Shown piece by piece: positions 53,739 through 63,973 of a stretch of DNA of 64,000 nt. Where the stretch lies: NCBI GenBank assembly GCA_044352985.1, contig JBILCU010000017.1, forward strand, positions 1 to 64,000, in the 5' to 3' direction. Source of the DNA: JADJDM01 sp044352985 (lineage in GTDB: Bacteria > Bacteroidota > Bacteroidia > B-17B0 > Aurantibacillaceae). Each line of letters begins with the position of its first letter. Position 1 is the stretch's first letter. Both the position numbers and the translations under genes were made by a program. The notes under the pieces are model-generated. The model worked only from the letters and a program-made list of their open reading frames with translations. It did not search any database and was not told the DNA's origin.

Positions 53739-55838
53739 ATGATTAAAAAGAGCAACCTTAAATTTATTCCACTAGCATTAGTTTTCATTGCGTGCCAAAA
53801 CAATCAAAAAGACATCAGTGAAATTTCAGATCTTCAGGTAACAGATACTTTAAAAAACATTACTGTAGATTCAACATCTGCATTTCAATTTCAAGCGGAG
53901 CAATTTGCTGATTTAAGAATATTACGCTACCAGGTTCCAGGCTTTGAGGAATTATCCTTACAGCAAAAAACATTAATTTATTATTTATATGAAGCAGCCT
54001 TGTGCGGAAGAGATATTTTGTGGGATCAGAACTACAAATATAATTTAACGGTACGTAAAACCATTGAAACCATTTACAACAGTTATAATGGAGAAAGAAC
54101 AAACGAAGAATTTAAAAAGTTTGAAGTGTATGCTAAACGCGTATGGTTTTCAAATGGAATACATCATCATTACAGTAGCGATAAAATACAACCTGAATTT
54201 TCTAAAGAATATTTCACCGATTTAATTTCAAAATCCAATTCTGCAGACTTACCATTTGCTAATGGTGAAACTTTGGTTCAGTTTGAGCAACGAATTTCTG
54301 ACATTGTATTTAATCCAACTCTTGCTGCAAAAAAAGTAAACCTCGATCCTAAATTTGATTTAGTTTCCTCATCAGCTGTAAATTATTACGAAGGCTTAAC
54401 CCAAAAAGAAGCAGAAGATTTTTATAAAGATGCCAACAAATTAAACGGCAAAACACCGGTTATGGCTGGATTAAATTCTAAACTGATTAAAGAAAACGGC
54501 AAACTGGTTGAGAAAACCTGGAAACTTGGAGGCATGTATAATTCAGCCATTGAGCGAATTATTTTGTGGCTAGAAAAAGCCGTTCCGTTTACTGAAAACG
54601 AAACTCAAAAAGATGCATTGGTAAAACTCCTCAATTTTTATAAATCAGGAAGTTTAAAAGATTTTGATACTTACAGCATTGCTTGGGCAAAAGATACCCA
54701 ATCTGCAGTTGATGTGGTTAATGGATTTATTGAAACTTATAACGATCCAATTGGTTATAAAGGAACTTATGAAGCGATTGTATCAGTAAAAGATATGGAA
54801 GCATCTAAGCGAATAAAAACGATTGGTGATAATGCGCAGTGGTTTGAGGACAACTCCCCTATTCTTTCTGAACACAAAAAGAAAAATGTTACAGGTATTG
54901 CAGCTAAAGTAATTAATGTTGTTATAGAAAGTGGTGACGCTGCCCCTGCAACACCAATTGGAATTAATCTTCCAAATAATGAATGGATAAGAGAACAACA
55001 TGGTTCAAAATCTGTAAACTTGGGTAACATTGTTGAAGCATACGACAGAGCTTCTGGATCAGGTGTTGTGAATGAATTTTATTTAGGAACGGATGTTCAA
55101 GAGAGAGTAAAAAACTATGCTTCATTGGCAGATAAACTACACACCGACATGCATGAAGTAATTGGTCATGCTTCTGGTAAAATTGAAGAAGGAATTGACC
55201 AGCCATCTGCAACACTTAAAAACTATGCATCTACTTTAGAAGAAGCAAGGGCAGACTTAGTTGCTTTATACTATTTGTATAATCAAAAACTAGTTGACCT
55301 AGGCGTTATGCCTTCATTAGATTATGGAAAAGCTTCTTATGACGAATACATTACCAAAGGTTTAATCGTCCAATTATCCAGATTAAAATTAGGCAATAAT
55401 ATTGAAGAAGCACATATGCGTAATCGTCAACTTGTTTCTGCATGGGTATATGAAAAAGGAAAAAAAGAAAATGTAATTGAAAAAGTTTCTAAAGATAATA
55501 AAACGTATTTTGTAGTTAAGGATTACAACAAAATGAGATCATTGTTTGGTGATTTGCTACGTGAAATCCAACGTATCAAATCAAAAGGAGATTACAAAGC
55601 AGGAAGAGATTTAGTTGAAAATTACGGAGTAAAAGTAGATCCTGCATTGCATAAAGAAGTTTTGGCGCGTTACGAAAAACTAAACATCGCACCATATGCA
55701 GGATTTATACAGCCACGCTTAGTTCCTGTTTTGGATGGAGATAAAATCATTGATGTGAAAATTGAATATCCAAGTGATTTTACCCAACAAATGCTTTACT
55801 ACGGAAAAAATTATGGATTGCTTCCGGCTGTTAATTAA
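53739..55838 (+). CDS. dipeptidyl-peptidase III family (M49) lipoprotein
   Basis: The 699-residue protein has a lipoprotein signal (ending LVFIAC, Cys about residue 19, followed by QNNQK). The M49 zinc site HEVIGH occurs at about residues 471-476 and the third ligand motif EEARAD at about 501-506, the usual DPP III arrangement (HExxGH and EExRAE/D). DPP III removes dipeptides from the N-terminus of short peptides; the bacterial enzymes are of similar length. Exported M49 lipoproteins are typical of Bacteroidota and could clear peptides in the periplasm or outside. The automatic label 'dihydrofolate reductase', sometimes given to such proteins, does not fit. Confidence 0.9.
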   Translation: MIKKSNLKFIPLALVFIACQNNQKDISEISDLQVTDTLKNITVDSTSAFQFQAEQFADLRILRYQVPGFEELSLQQKTLIYYLYEAALCGRDILWDQNYKYNLTVRKTIETIYNSYNGERTNEEFKKFEVYAKRVWFSNGIHHHYSSDKIQPEFSKEYFTDLISKSNSADLPFANGETLVQFEQRISDIVFNPTLAAKKVNLDPKFDLVSSSAVNYYEGLTQKEAEDFYKDANKLNGKTPVMAGLNSKLIKENGKLVEKTWKLGGMYNSAIERIILWLEKAVPFTENETQKDALVKLLNFYKSGSLKDFDTYSIAWAKDTQSAVDVVNGFIETYNDPIGYKGTYEAIVSVKDMEASKRIKTIGDNAQWFEDNSPILSEHKKKNVTGIAAKVINVVIESGDAAPATPIGINLPNNEWIREQHGSKSVNLGNIVEAYDRASGSGVVNEFYLGTDVQERVKNYASLADKLHTDMHEVIGHASGKIEEGIDQPSATLKNYASTLEEARADLVALYYLYNQKLVDLGVMPSLDYGKASYDEYITKGLIVQLSRLKLGNNIEEAHMRNRQLVSAWVYEKGKKENVIEKVSKDNKTYFVVKDYNKMRSLFGDLLREIQRIKSKGDYKAGRDLVENYGVKVDPALHKEVLARYEKLNIAPYAGFIQPRLVPVLDGDKIIDVKIEYPSDFTQQMLYYGKNYGLLPAVN

Positions 55839-55942
55839 ATAAAGGTTTGAATTTCTGATTTTAGATTTTAAATTTCAGAATTAATAAAAACTGAAGCTAT
55901 ATTTTTTCACTATAAATTTTAATGGTAGGATAAATAAAAAAA

Positions 55943-57172
55943 ATGACAACAAAAAATAAAATTTTTACACCTTACCAACTTTTTGTTGTTGTAATCCTTG
56001 CTATACTTCAATTTACTGTAGTATTGGATTTTATGGTGCTATCACCTTTAAGTGATATCCTCATTAAAGATTTAAAAGTTAATACCACTCAGTTTTCTCT
56101 GGTTGTTTCATCATATGCATTCAGTGCGGGTATTTCAGGTTTTTTAACTGCAGGTTTTGCCGATAAGTTTGATCGAAAAAAACTCTTATTGTTTTTTTAT
56201 TCGGGTTTTATTTTAGCAACACTGTTATGCGGCTTAGCACCTGATTACAAATTACTGCTTTTTGCACGTATTCTAACCGGACTTTTTGGCGGCGTAATTT
56301 CCTCTATTTCATACGCCATCATTACCGATTTATTTGCCATGGAAATACGCGGAAGAGTAATGGGTTTTATACAAATGGCATTTGCAGCTAGTCAGGTAAT
56401 AGGCATTCCTGTTGGTTTATTATTAGCAAATCGATTTGGATGGCATTCGCCTTTTATTATGATAGTTGCTTTAAGTTTGGTAATGATTAGTCTTGTATCT
56501 TTTAAATTAAAACCTGTGGATGCACATTTGGCTACAAAATCAGAAAAGAAACCTTTTAAGCATTTATTTGCAACCATTACCAATTCAAATTATCTCAAGG
56601 GTTTTGCCGCAACATGTTTATTGGCAACCGGAGGCTTTATGCTCAATCAATTTGGCGGGGCATATACCATCAATAATTTACAATTAAGCCAAAACCAATT
56701 GCCTTTATTATTTGGAATAACGGGTATATTCTCCATTATAGCCGGCCCACTTATTGGAAAAATAAGTGACAAGCAAGGCAAATACAAGATATTTCTAATA
56801 GGTTCACTATTTTGTATGCTAATGGTTGGCATTTATACGCAGTTAGGTCCATCTCCTTTTTGGAAAGTATTATTGGTTCAAATTTTCCTTTTCATTTTTG
56901 TTTCAGCACGAATGATTCCATCACAAGCTTTAATGTCAGGCGTGCCAGAACCAAAAGACAGAGGCGCTTTCATGAGCATTAACTCATCAGTTCAGTATCT
57001 TGCCGGTGGTGTTTCTGCTTATGCAGCAGGATTTATTGTTTATCAGGATAAAACTGGTGTTTTTTATCATTACGAGCAATTAGGTTATGTTGTTATTGCA
57101 AGTATGATCTTCAGTAGTATAATGATGTACTTCATCCATAAAATGGTGATAAAGAAAAACAAAATGAGCTAA
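55943..57172 (+). CDS. MFS transporter
   Basis: The 409-residue protein has 12 predicted membrane helices. The loop 2-3 motif appears as GFADKFDRKKLL (about residues 73-84; canonical GxLADRxGRRxxL) and a 12-helix drug-efflux-like pattern follows, including GISDKQGKYKIF in the second half (about 272-283). It resembles the DHA1 group, which often exports drugs or arabinose-like sugars. The substrate is unknown and neighbours do not help. Confidence 0.88.
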   Translation: MTTKNKIFTPYQLFVVVILAILQFTVVLDFMVLSPLSDILIKDLKVNTTQFSLVVSSYAFSAGISGFLTAGFADKFDRKKLLLFFYSGFILATLLCGLAPDYKLLLFARILTGLFGGVISSISYAIITDLFAMEIRGRVMGFIQMAFAASQVIGIPVGLLLANRFGWHSPFIMIVALSLVMISLVSFKLKPVDAHLATKSEKKPFKHLFATITNSNYLKGFAATCLLATGGFMLNQFGGAYTINNLQLSQNQLPLLFGITGIFSIIAGPLIGKISDKQGKYKIFLIGSLFCMLMVGIYTQLGPSPFWKVLLVQIFLFIFVSARMIPSQALMSGVPEPKDRGAFMSINSSVQYLAGGVSAYAAGFIVYQDKTGVFYHYEQLGYVVIASMIFSSIMMYFIHKMVIKKNKMS

Positions 57173-57249
57173 AATCAATACTTTATTACCGTACAATACT
57201 TTAAAATTAAAATGTAATTCACTAATTTTATTATCTTGATACTAAAACT

Positions 57250-59493
57250 ATGAGAATGAAAATTAAAATTATCTACTTTTTATTTCTCTCGCTTAGTTTG
57301 GTCTCATCATTTGCCCAGCCCTATTTTCTTCGAAACGATACCATTCAGGTTTCTAACTTTAGCGTTCCATTAAAAAATCCATGGGCAGGGGGTTTAAACT
57401 TTACCGAATGGAATACCATGGATTTGAATTTCGATGGCAAAAACGATTTGGTTGTTTTTGATAAAAGTGGCGAAATCATCCGAACGTTTATTAATGAAGG
57501 TGCAAGCGGAGTTGCCTCCTATAAACATGCCCCGCAATTCGAAAGTATTTTCCCTAAAGAAATAAATTCCTGGTTAATACTTCACGATTATAACCGTGAT
57601 GGAAAAATGGATGTATTTACCTATGCCTTGGGTTTAGGCGGCATACGAGTTTTTAAAAATACCGGAATAGGAAATCAACATGAATTTACATTGGTGAAAA
57701 ATTTCCTGAAATCGAATTATAATCCTGGTGGCAACCCAAACATCAGCAACACACCATCAAGTGCTGTTGCATTGCCCGCATTGGCAGATATTGATTTTGA
57801 TGGCGATATGGACGTTTTGTGTTTTCAAACATCTGGAATACAATTTGAGTTTCATAAAAACACCAGCATGGAACGTTTTAGTAACGCCGACAGTTTAGAT
57901 TTTGAAATGGTGGATGCCTGCTGGGGGAATGCCATTGAAAACAATTGTTCTTCCATTTTAAATTATTCGGCTTGTCCGCTAATGCGCAAAGTACAAGAAG
58001 CTCAACAGGCAAACGGAAAAGTAATGCATGCCGGATCTTGCTTAAGTTGTATTGATATGGATGGAGATGCCGACATGGATTTAGTGCTTGGAGATATTTC
58101 ATGCGACTCGGTTGAATTTTTTAGAAACGGTGGTTCAATTGCAAATGCACATTTTGATTTTACAACGAAGATTTTCCCGAACAATAACAATCCCATTCAA
58201 TACCATCAATTTCCTTGTACCTATTTTTTTGATGTAAATAATGATGGCAAAAAAGACTTGATCTCTGCACCGAACATCACCACTTCTGAAAACTATCGTA
58301 GCGTTTGGTATTATACTAATACAAGCACTAATGCTAATCCAATTTTTCAATTAGTAAAGAAAAATTTCCTGCAAGATGAAATGCTTGATTTTGGAGAGGG
58401 CTCCTACCCTGCTCCATTTGATTTTGATGCCGATGGCGACCTGGATTTGTTAATCGGGAATTTTGGGTATTACCAACCGGTGAGTTTATACAACGCACGT
58501 TTGATTTTAATGGAGAATATAGGCACAAATTCGCAACCAAAATTTAATGTAATAAATACGGATTACTTAAATTCTTCTACATTAAATCTTCGAAACATGG
58601 CACCGGCATTTGGAGATTTAAACGGAGATGGCTCAATAGATTTAGTAATTGGCGACATCACCGGAAAATTAACTTTCTTTAAAAACACTTCCGCTGCTGG
58701 CAATCCAGTTAATTTTATTTTCCAATCAGATTTTAACAATGGATTTTTACAAGGCATTGATGTTGGCAACAATGCTTATCCGCAAATAATTGATGTAAAC
58801 AAAGATGGGTTGAACGACTTATTGGTTGGCGAATACGATGGCACTATCAATTATTTAAAAAATACAGGCACCTCAACTTCGCCTGCATTTACTAATACTC
58901 AAAGTAATTTCGGTAATGTACGGGTTAATCGCCCGGGTTACTACGAAGCACATGCCACACCACAATTAATTCGAATAAACAATATTAGTAGGTTGTTTGT
59001 CGGTTCCGATAGAGGTTATTTGTATTGTTATGGTAACATTGATGGAAATTTGAATGGTTCGTTTACATTAATCGACAGTACTTACAATGGCATTACATCC
59101 GGAGAACAACTTGCGCCTTGCATTGCTGATTTTAATTCGGATGGTTTGTATGATTTGATTACAGGAAACTATTCGGGTGGTTTGCATTTTTATTATGGAA
59201 CGAATTCCGAAGTTGGAATTGAATACAATTCGGAAGTTTATACTACTATCACTATTTTTCCAAACCCTGCAAGTGATGAAATTACAATTGCATTTAACTC
59301 ATTTAATTCTCTTGAAAAGAATTGTGTATTATTAGATGGATTGGGAAGAGTATTAAATTCAATAAAAAGTAATAATCAAGAAATAAAAATGATGATAAGC
59401 GATTTAAGTTCTGGGATTTATTTTATTGCAACCGAAGTGACTTTACCTAGTGGTGTAAAAATAAAACAGACGAAAAAAATAGTGAAGTATTAA
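57250..59493 (+). CDS. FG-GAP/VCBS repeat protein with T9SS sorting domain
   Basis: The 747-residue protein has a signal peptide of about 24 residues ending in SFAQ. It then carries about nine Ca-binding loops of the form D-x-[DN]-x-D-G-x-x-D (DLNFDGKNDLVV, DYNRDGKMDVF, DIDFDGDMDVL, DMDGDADMDLVLGDIS, DVNNDGKKDLIS, DFDADGDLDLLIG, DLNGDGSIDLVIG, DVNKDGLNDLLVG, DFNSDGLYDLITG). These blades form beta-propeller repeats. The last 75 residues are a T9SS domain (TIFPNPASDEITIAF; LDGLGRVLN; LSSGIYFIA). It is a secreted adhesion or structural protein; no enzyme motif is visible. The 59494-59684 gap has no gene. Confidence 0.92.
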   Translation: MRMKIKIIYFLFLSLSLVSSFAQPYFLRNDTIQVSNFSVPLKNPWAGGLNFTEWNTMDLNFDGKNDLVVFDKSGEIIRTFINEGASGVASYKHAPQFESIFPKEINSWLILHDYNRDGKMDVFTYALGLGGIRVFKNTGIGNQHEFTLVKNFLKSNYNPGGNPNISNTPSSAVALPALADIDFDGDMDVLCFQTSGIQFEFHKNTSMERFSNADSLDFEMVDACWGNAIENNCSSILNYSACPLMRKVQEAQQANGKVMHAGSCLSCIDMDGDADMDLVLGDISCDSVEFFRNGGSIANAHFDFTTKIFPNNNNPIQYHQFPCTYFFDVNNDGKKDLISAPNITTSENYRSVWYYTNTSTNANPIFQLVKKNFLQDEMLDFGEGSYPAPFDFDADGDLDLLIGNFGYYQPVSLYNARLILMENIGTNSQPKFNVINTDYLNSSTLNLRNMAPAFGDLNGDGSIDLVIGDITGKLTFFKNTSAAGNPVNFIFQSDFNNGFLQGIDVGNNAYPQIIDVNKDGLNDLLVGEYDGTINYLKNTGTSTSPAFTNTQSNFGNVRVNRPGYYEAHATPQLIRINNISRLFVGSDRGYLYCYGNIDGNLNGSFTLIDSTYNGITSGEQLAPCIADFNSDGLYDLITGNYSGGLHFYYGTNSEVGIEYNSEVYTTITIFPNPASDEITIAFNSFNSLEKNCVLLDGLGRVLNSIKSNNQEIKMMISDLSSGIYFIATEVTLPSGVKIKQTKKIVKY

Positions 59494-59684
59494 TTTCAGA
59501 AATTGAAATTTAAAAACAAATAAATCAGCACTATTTTTCTTTATTTATTTTAAGAAGATTAGACATTTACTTTAAGGCAAATCATATCCTTTTAACTTGC
59601 TTGAATTTCTCAATTACCAAATATTACAACAAAAAGTTAAAAATAAATAAGTACATTTCAAAAAATAACAAATCGAACATTTAA

Positions 59685-61277
59685 ATGCGAAAATTTAAAA
59701 ACAGCTTAATTCTTATTTCAGTATTTTTTACGATTGTAATACAAGGTCAGAACATAAATGTAACAGAACGTTCTCATTTAGCATATCCAAATAAACAATG
59801 CGCAAACATTTGTGGTTATGTAGATAGTTTAGGTAATGAATATGCCTTAGTTGGTGTTGAAACCGGGATGTCAATAGTAGATGTTACCAATCCTGATTTA
59901 CCTATAGAAATTAATGCTCTTCCTTGGCCTGCCGGACAAAACCAAATTTGGAAAGAAATAAAAGTTTACAAACATTATGCTTACATCACTTCTGAAGCAG
60001 GTGGTGGGTTACAAATTGCCGACTTAAGTAATTTACCCGCATCCAATGTTCCTTATCATTATTGGCAACCTACCATCAATAATCAACAATTAAGCACCAT
60101 TCATGCTTTGCATGTTGATACAACGAAAGGAAATATATATTTATATGGTTCAAATATTGGAAACGGTGGTGCAATTTGCGCGAGTTTACAAGACCCATGG
60201 AATCCAACTTATCTGGGCAGTTACGATTTAAAATATGTACATGATGGATATGTAGATAATGACACCCTGTATGCCGGAGAAATTTTAGATGGTACGTGTA
60301 CAATTTTAGATTTTACAAATAAAAGTAATCCAGCTATTCTAACTTCATTCAATACACCACTTAATTTCACACACAATACATGGCCAAGCAAAGACAAACG
60401 TTATTTATTCACTACTGATGAAAAAAGTAATTCACCATTAACTTCCTATGATATCAGCGATTTAAATAATGTTGTGGAATTAGACAGAATTAAATCTAAT
60501 CCGGGCACAAACTCCATTGTTCACAATACACACATTACCCTCGATTCTTTTGCTGTCACATCCTGGTACAAAGATGGAATTACAATAGTTGATGTTAAGC
60601 GGCCTCACAACTTGGTACAAGTTGGAAATTATGATACCTATCCAACTGGTGCCGGCAATGGATTTAATGGAGCATGGGGCGTTTACCCTTTTCTTCCATC
60701 TAAAACTATTTTAGTTTCAAATATTGAAGATGGCTTGCATGTATTAACTCCAATTTACAAAAGAGCTTGCTGGTTGGAAGGAAACATTAAAGATTCAGTT
60801 ACACTTGCCAATCTTACTAATGTAACGGTAACCATCATCGGATTAACTTCTGCTAATACAACAACACAGCCAAACGGTAATTTTGCAACAGGAACTGTTA
60901 ATGCTGCCGCATATACAATTCAACTTTCAAAAACCGGTTATCAAACTTTGTTAGTTGACAATGTAACTCTTACCAATGGTGTGTTAACGATTTTAAACAG
61001 AAAATTAATGCCAATCGGATTTGGTATTGAAGAGTTTGAAAAAGATAATGCTATTACTTTTTGTAATGAACACCCTTTTCAAAATGAATTATGTTTAACT
61101 ATTAATTGTAATGAACAAAACAATACAATTTCCATAATTGATGCATTAGGGAAAACGCTTTCATCCTACGAATTAAAAACAGGAACTAACGAATTAAAAA
61201 TAGGTAAAGAACTAAAGAGTGGAATTTATTTTTTACAACAGAAAGGTCATGCGCCAATAAAAGTAATTAAATACTAA
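59685..61277 (+). CDS. choice-of-anchor B (LVIVD repeat) protein with T9SS sorting domain
   Basis: A signal peptide of about 21 residues is followed by a repeat region (about 30-365): GVETGMSIVDVTNPDLPIEI, LQIADLSNLPASNV, DGTCTILDFTNKSNPAIL, DGITIVDVKRPHNLVQVGN, DGLHVLTPIYKRAC. These fit LVIVD-type beta-propeller blades of the choice-of-anchor B family. An NtxTGT-like carboxypeptidase-regulatory domain (about 365-440) precedes a T9SS domain (about 460-530, ISIIDALGKTLSSYEL; LKSGIYFLQQ). It is a surface or secreted protein of unknown binding function, beside another T9SS cargo gene. Confidence 0.88.
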   Translation: MRKFKNSLILISVFFTIVIQGQNINVTERSHLAYPNKQCANICGYVDSLGNEYALVGVETGMSIVDVTNPDLPIEINALPWPAGQNQIWKEIKVYKHYAYITSEAGGGLQIADLSNLPASNVPYHYWQPTINNQQLSTIHALHVDTTKGNIYLYGSNIGNGGAICASLQDPWNPTYLGSYDLKYVHDGYVDNDTLYAGEILDGTCTILDFTNKSNPAILTSFNTPLNFTHNTWPSKDKRYLFTTDEKSNSPLTSYDISDLNNVVELDRIKSNPGTNSIVHNTHITLDSFAVTSWYKDGITIVDVKRPHNLVQVGNYDTYPTGAGNGFNGAWGVYPFLPSKTILVSNIEDGLHVLTPIYKRACWLEGNIKDSVTLANLTNVTVTIIGLTSANTTTQPNGNFATGTVNAAAYTIQLSKTGYQTLLVDNVTLTNGVLTILNRKLMPIGFGIEEFEKDNAITFCNEHPFQNELCLTINCNEQNNTISIIDALGKTLSSYELKTGTNELKIGKELKSGIYFLQQKGHAPIKVIKY

Positions 61278-61282
61278 ATTTG
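61275..61282 (+). promoter_or_regulatory. possible -7 box for mgtE within the previous stop codon
   Basis: TAAATTTG is a perfect TAnnTTTG. It uses the stop codon of the preceding gene (TAA at 61275-61277). The -33 position has no TTTG, so support is partial. The mgtE leader would be about 20 bases. Confidence 0.35.
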
Positions 61283-61306
61283 CAATGTTTTAAAAAGGAA
61301 TGATTC

Positions 61307-62662
61307 ATGCAATTTGAACTTACCACCGATTATCTTGAGTTGTTACGTTCGGCTATAGCTGAAAAAAATGATCATTACCTTAATGAAAAGCTGAATGATT
61401 TATATGCAGCGGATATTGCCGAAATATTTAATCAACTCGATTTTGATGAGGCAAAGTATTTATATGATTTGCTTCCGGAAGAAACCACTGCTGAAGTTTT
61501 ACCCGAACTATATGAAGAAATGCGTGAGCAATTGCTCGCTTCCTTATCTACTAAGGAAATTGCGGAGCAGTTGGACAATATGGATTCGGATGATGCAGCT
61601 GACGTTATCAATGAATTACCCGAAGAAATTCAAAGTGAGGTACTCTCACAAATTGAAGACATTGGTCAGGCCAGCGATATTGCAGACTTATTAAACTACG
61701 AGGAAGGGACTGCCGGTTCACTAATGGCAAAAGAATTAGTGAGTGTGCACGTTGGCGAAACTGTTTCTGCATGTATAGAAGAAATAAGAAGGCAAACCGA
61801 CAATGTTGATGTGATGTATGCGGTTTATGTGGTAGATGAAAACGAACGTTTGGTGGGTATGCTTTCATTAAAAAAACTAGTTATTTCTCAACCCTCAACT
61901 AAAATTGAAGGAATTTATGATGCAGAAATTATTTCGGTAAAAACCAATGCAACCACAGCAGAGATTTCTGAAATCATGAGAAAGTATGATTTAGTGGTTT
62001 TGCCTGTTATAGATACACTAGGTCGTTTAGTGGGAAGAATTACCATTGATGACGTAGTAGATGTAATTCGTGAAGAAGCCGAAAAAGATATACAACGTAT
62101 GTCTGGTATTTCTGACGATGTGGATTCATCCGATAAAATTTGGCGTTTGTCAAGAGCTCGAATTCCATGGCTATTAGTTGGAATGTGCGGTGGCATTATT
62201 GGATCGCGCATCATTGGAGGTTACGAATCTCAAATCCAAATACATCCTGAAATGGCATTTTTTATTCCATTGATTGGTGCTATGGGAGGAAACGTTGGTG
62301 TACAATCATCTGCCATTATTGTACAAGGACTTGCAAATAACACCTTAAAAGGTGAAAAACTTGTTCCTAAACTCATAAAAGAGCTAGGCGTTGGATTAAT
62401 AAATGGCCTAATTTGTTCTTCATTAATTTTCGCGTACAATATATTAATTAGTGACAGCATAAACCTTGCATCTATAGTAAGCATTGCGTTAATTACAGTC
62501 ATTATTTTCGCTTCATTTTTAGGCACATTCGTGCCTTTAACACTGTATCGTTTCAAAATAAATCCTGCCTTGGCAACAGGGCCATTTGTAACTACTTTAA
62601 ACGATATTTTAGGTATAACTATTTATTTTTTAATTGGCAGAATTCTTTATGCTATGATTTAG
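61307..62662 (+). CDS. mgtE: magnesium transporter MgtE
   Basis: The 451-residue protein has the three MgtE parts: an N-terminal superhelical domain (about residues 15-130, with DDAADVINELPEEIQSEVL), two CBS domains (about 135-255; TAGSLMAKELVSV and AEISEIMRKYDLVVLPVID), and five membrane helices (about 285-450) with GAMGGNVGVQSSAIIVQGLA and the Mg-selective region after it (LNDILGITIYF). MgtE is a Mg2+-gated channel that imports magnesium. The stop codon lies inside a 9-base-arm inverted repeat (TTTATGCTA at 62646-62654, TAGCATAAA at 62660-62668) that may act as a weak terminator. Confidence 0.96.
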   Translation: MQFELTTDYLELLRSAIAEKNDHYLNEKLNDLYAADIAEIFNQLDFDEAKYLYDLLPEETTAEVLPELYEEMREQLLASLSTKEIAEQLDNMDSDDAADVINELPEEIQSEVLSQIEDIGQASDIADLLNYEEGTAGSLMAKELVSVHVGETVSACIEEIRRQTDNVDVMYAVYVVDENERLVGMLSLKKLVISQPSTKIEGIYDAEIISVKTNATTAEISEIMRKYDLVVLPVIDTLGRLVGRITIDDVVDVIREEAEKDIQRMSGISDDVDSSDKIWRLSRARIPWLLVGMCGGIIGSRIIGGYESQIQIHPEMAFFIPLIGAMGGNVGVQSSAIIVQGLANNTLKGEKLVPKLIKELGVGLINGLICSSLIFAYNILISDSINLASIVSIALITVIIFASFLGTFVPLTLYRFKINPALATGPFVTTLNDILGITIYFLIGRILYAMI

Positions 62663-62710
62663 CATAAAACAAACATTACAATTTTTAATTTTATTTACAT
62701 CTTAATTCCT

Positions 62711-62718
62711 TATTTTTG
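62711..62718 (+). promoter_or_regulatory. possible -7 box placing a leaderless start for the YeeE gene
   Basis: TATTTTTG is a perfect TAnnTTTG that ends only 4 bases before the ATG at 62723. Transcription would begin at or beside the start codon. The -33 element is not clear. Confidence 0.35.
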
Positions 62719-62722
62719 TTTA

Positions 62723-63286
62723 ATGTGGAATTTTTTAAGTCAACCATGGCCATGGTATGTTGCAGGCCCTCTAATCGGTTTAATAGTACCTATATTATTG
62801 ATATTAGGCAATAAAACTTTTGGCATTAGTTCTTCTTTAAGACATGTTTGTGCTGCTTGTTTTCCTGCTAATATCAGTTTTTTTAAATACGATTGGAAAA
62901 AAGAAAGTTGGAATTTATTATTTGTTACCGGAGCATTACTTGGAGGTTTTATAGCTTCAACATTTCTGTCAAATAATCAAGCTATCGATATAAATCCCGA
63001 ATTAAAAAATGAGTTATCCACTTATGGTATCACTAATTTTAATTCATTAATTCCAACACAATTATTTTCCTGGGAAAACCTATTTACACTTAAAGGTTTT
63101 ATTTTAATGGTAATTGGTGGCTTTTTAGTTGGATTTGGAACTCGTTATGCCGGAGGCTGTACATCAGGCCATTCCATTTCTGGTCTTGCTAATTTTCAAT
63201 GGACATCTTTAGTTGCAACGTGTTGTTTTATGGCTGGAGGTTTTTTGATGGCTAATATTATTTTACCTTATATTCTCAAACTTTAA
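62723..63286 (+). CDS. YeeE/YedE family thiosulfate-type transporter subunit (first of a pair)
   Basis: The 187-residue protein has about four to five membrane helices and the conserved sulfur-transport Cys motif RYAGGCTSGHSISG (Cys about residue 146), with a second Cys pair near CAACFP. YeeE/YedE proteins pass thiosulfate or other sulfane sulfur across the inner membrane through conserved Cys residues. Two short proteins (this and the next gene) replace the single long YeeE chain. They are 5 bases apart and surely cotranscribed, next to a likely MBL-fold hydrolase. Confidence 0.88.
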   Translation: MWNFLSQPWPWYVAGPLIGLIVPILLILGNKTFGISSSLRHVCAACFPANISFFKYDWKKESWNLLFVTGALLGGFIASTFLSNNQAIDINPELKNELSTYGITNFNSLIPTQLFSWENLFTLKGFILMVIGGFLVGFGTRYAGGCTSGHSISGLANFQWTSLVATCCFMAGGFLMANIILPYILKL

Positions 63287-63291
63287 ATAAA

Positions 63292-63789
63292 ATGAACACA
63301 CATTTAAACGAAGATTATGAAGCAAATAGAAAACTCGAAGCTGAGTGTATAAATGAATCAAAGCTAAAACATGCTTGGTGGCATGGAATCAAATACGTTT
63401 TAACTGGTGCGCTACTCGGGATCATATTCGTAAAAGCCGAAATAATTTCTTGGTACAGAATTCAGGAAATGTTTCGTATGCAATCTTTTCACATGTACGG
63501 TGTAATTGGCTCTGCTGTTATGGTAGCTGCAATTAGTATCTTAGTGATTAAGAAATTCAACATTAAAACCATTTATGGAGAAAAAATTGAATTTGTTCCT
63601 AAGCCATTTCAAAAAGGACAAATCATTGGAGGTTTATTATTTGGTCTTGGCTGGGCAATTACCGGAGCTTGTCCCGGCCCATTATTTGCACAAATTGGTA
63701 CAGGTTCAACAGTAATTATTATCACATTACTAAGTGCGCTGTATGGCACTTGGTTTTATGGTTATATCAGAGAAAAATTACCTCATTAA
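63292..63789 (+). CDS. YeeE/YedE family transporter subunit, DUF6691 type (second of a pair)
   Basis: The 165-residue protein has four membrane helices and the motif GWAITGACPGPLFAQIGTG with the conserved Cys (about residue 126). The N-terminus has an acidic, Glu-rich cytoplasmic stretch. It complements the preceding gene, and the two halves together resemble a complete YeeE. The likely role is import of thiosulfate or sulfane sulfur. No rhodanese or TusA is within the window, but the cut gene at the right edge may belong to the same locus. Confidence 0.87.
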   Translation: MNTHLNEDYEANRKLEAECINESKLKHAWWHGIKYVLTGALLGIIFVKAEIISWYRIQEMFRMQSFHMYGVIGSAVMVAAISILVIKKFNIKTIYGEKIEFVPKPFQKGQIIGGLLFGLGWAITGACPGPLFAQIGTGSTVIIITLLSALYGTWFYGYIREKLPH

Positions 63790-63873
63790 TTCTGATTAAT
63801 ATCAATTTAAATTTAACAATAATCCCTTAATTTTACTTTTAAATTTTATTTCGATTTAATATGATATAGCTAT

Positions 63874-63922
63874 GTGCTTCGCGCACAAAAACAAATGCGT
63901 TGCGCTGAGCTTGTCGAATTGA
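63874..63922. repeat. dispersed intergenic repeat fragment
   Basis: The spacer between the YeeE pair and the last gene holds GTGCTTCGCGCAC and TGCGTTGCGCTGAGCTTGTC, a GC-richer island with CGAAGC/GAGC-like units like those at 101-140 and 11944-12095. No gene is evident. Confidence 0.35.
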
Positions 63923-63973
63923 AGATACATGGCGTATAACATATGACAACTAAAAAAAAATAAAAATCAACAT

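Noticed and set aside
57250..61277. Possible defence or toxin locus formed by the two repeat-rich T9SS proteins
   Set aside because: Both are typical exported FG-GAP and LVIVD propeller proteins with sorting domains; no toxin, nuclease or immunity partner is visible.
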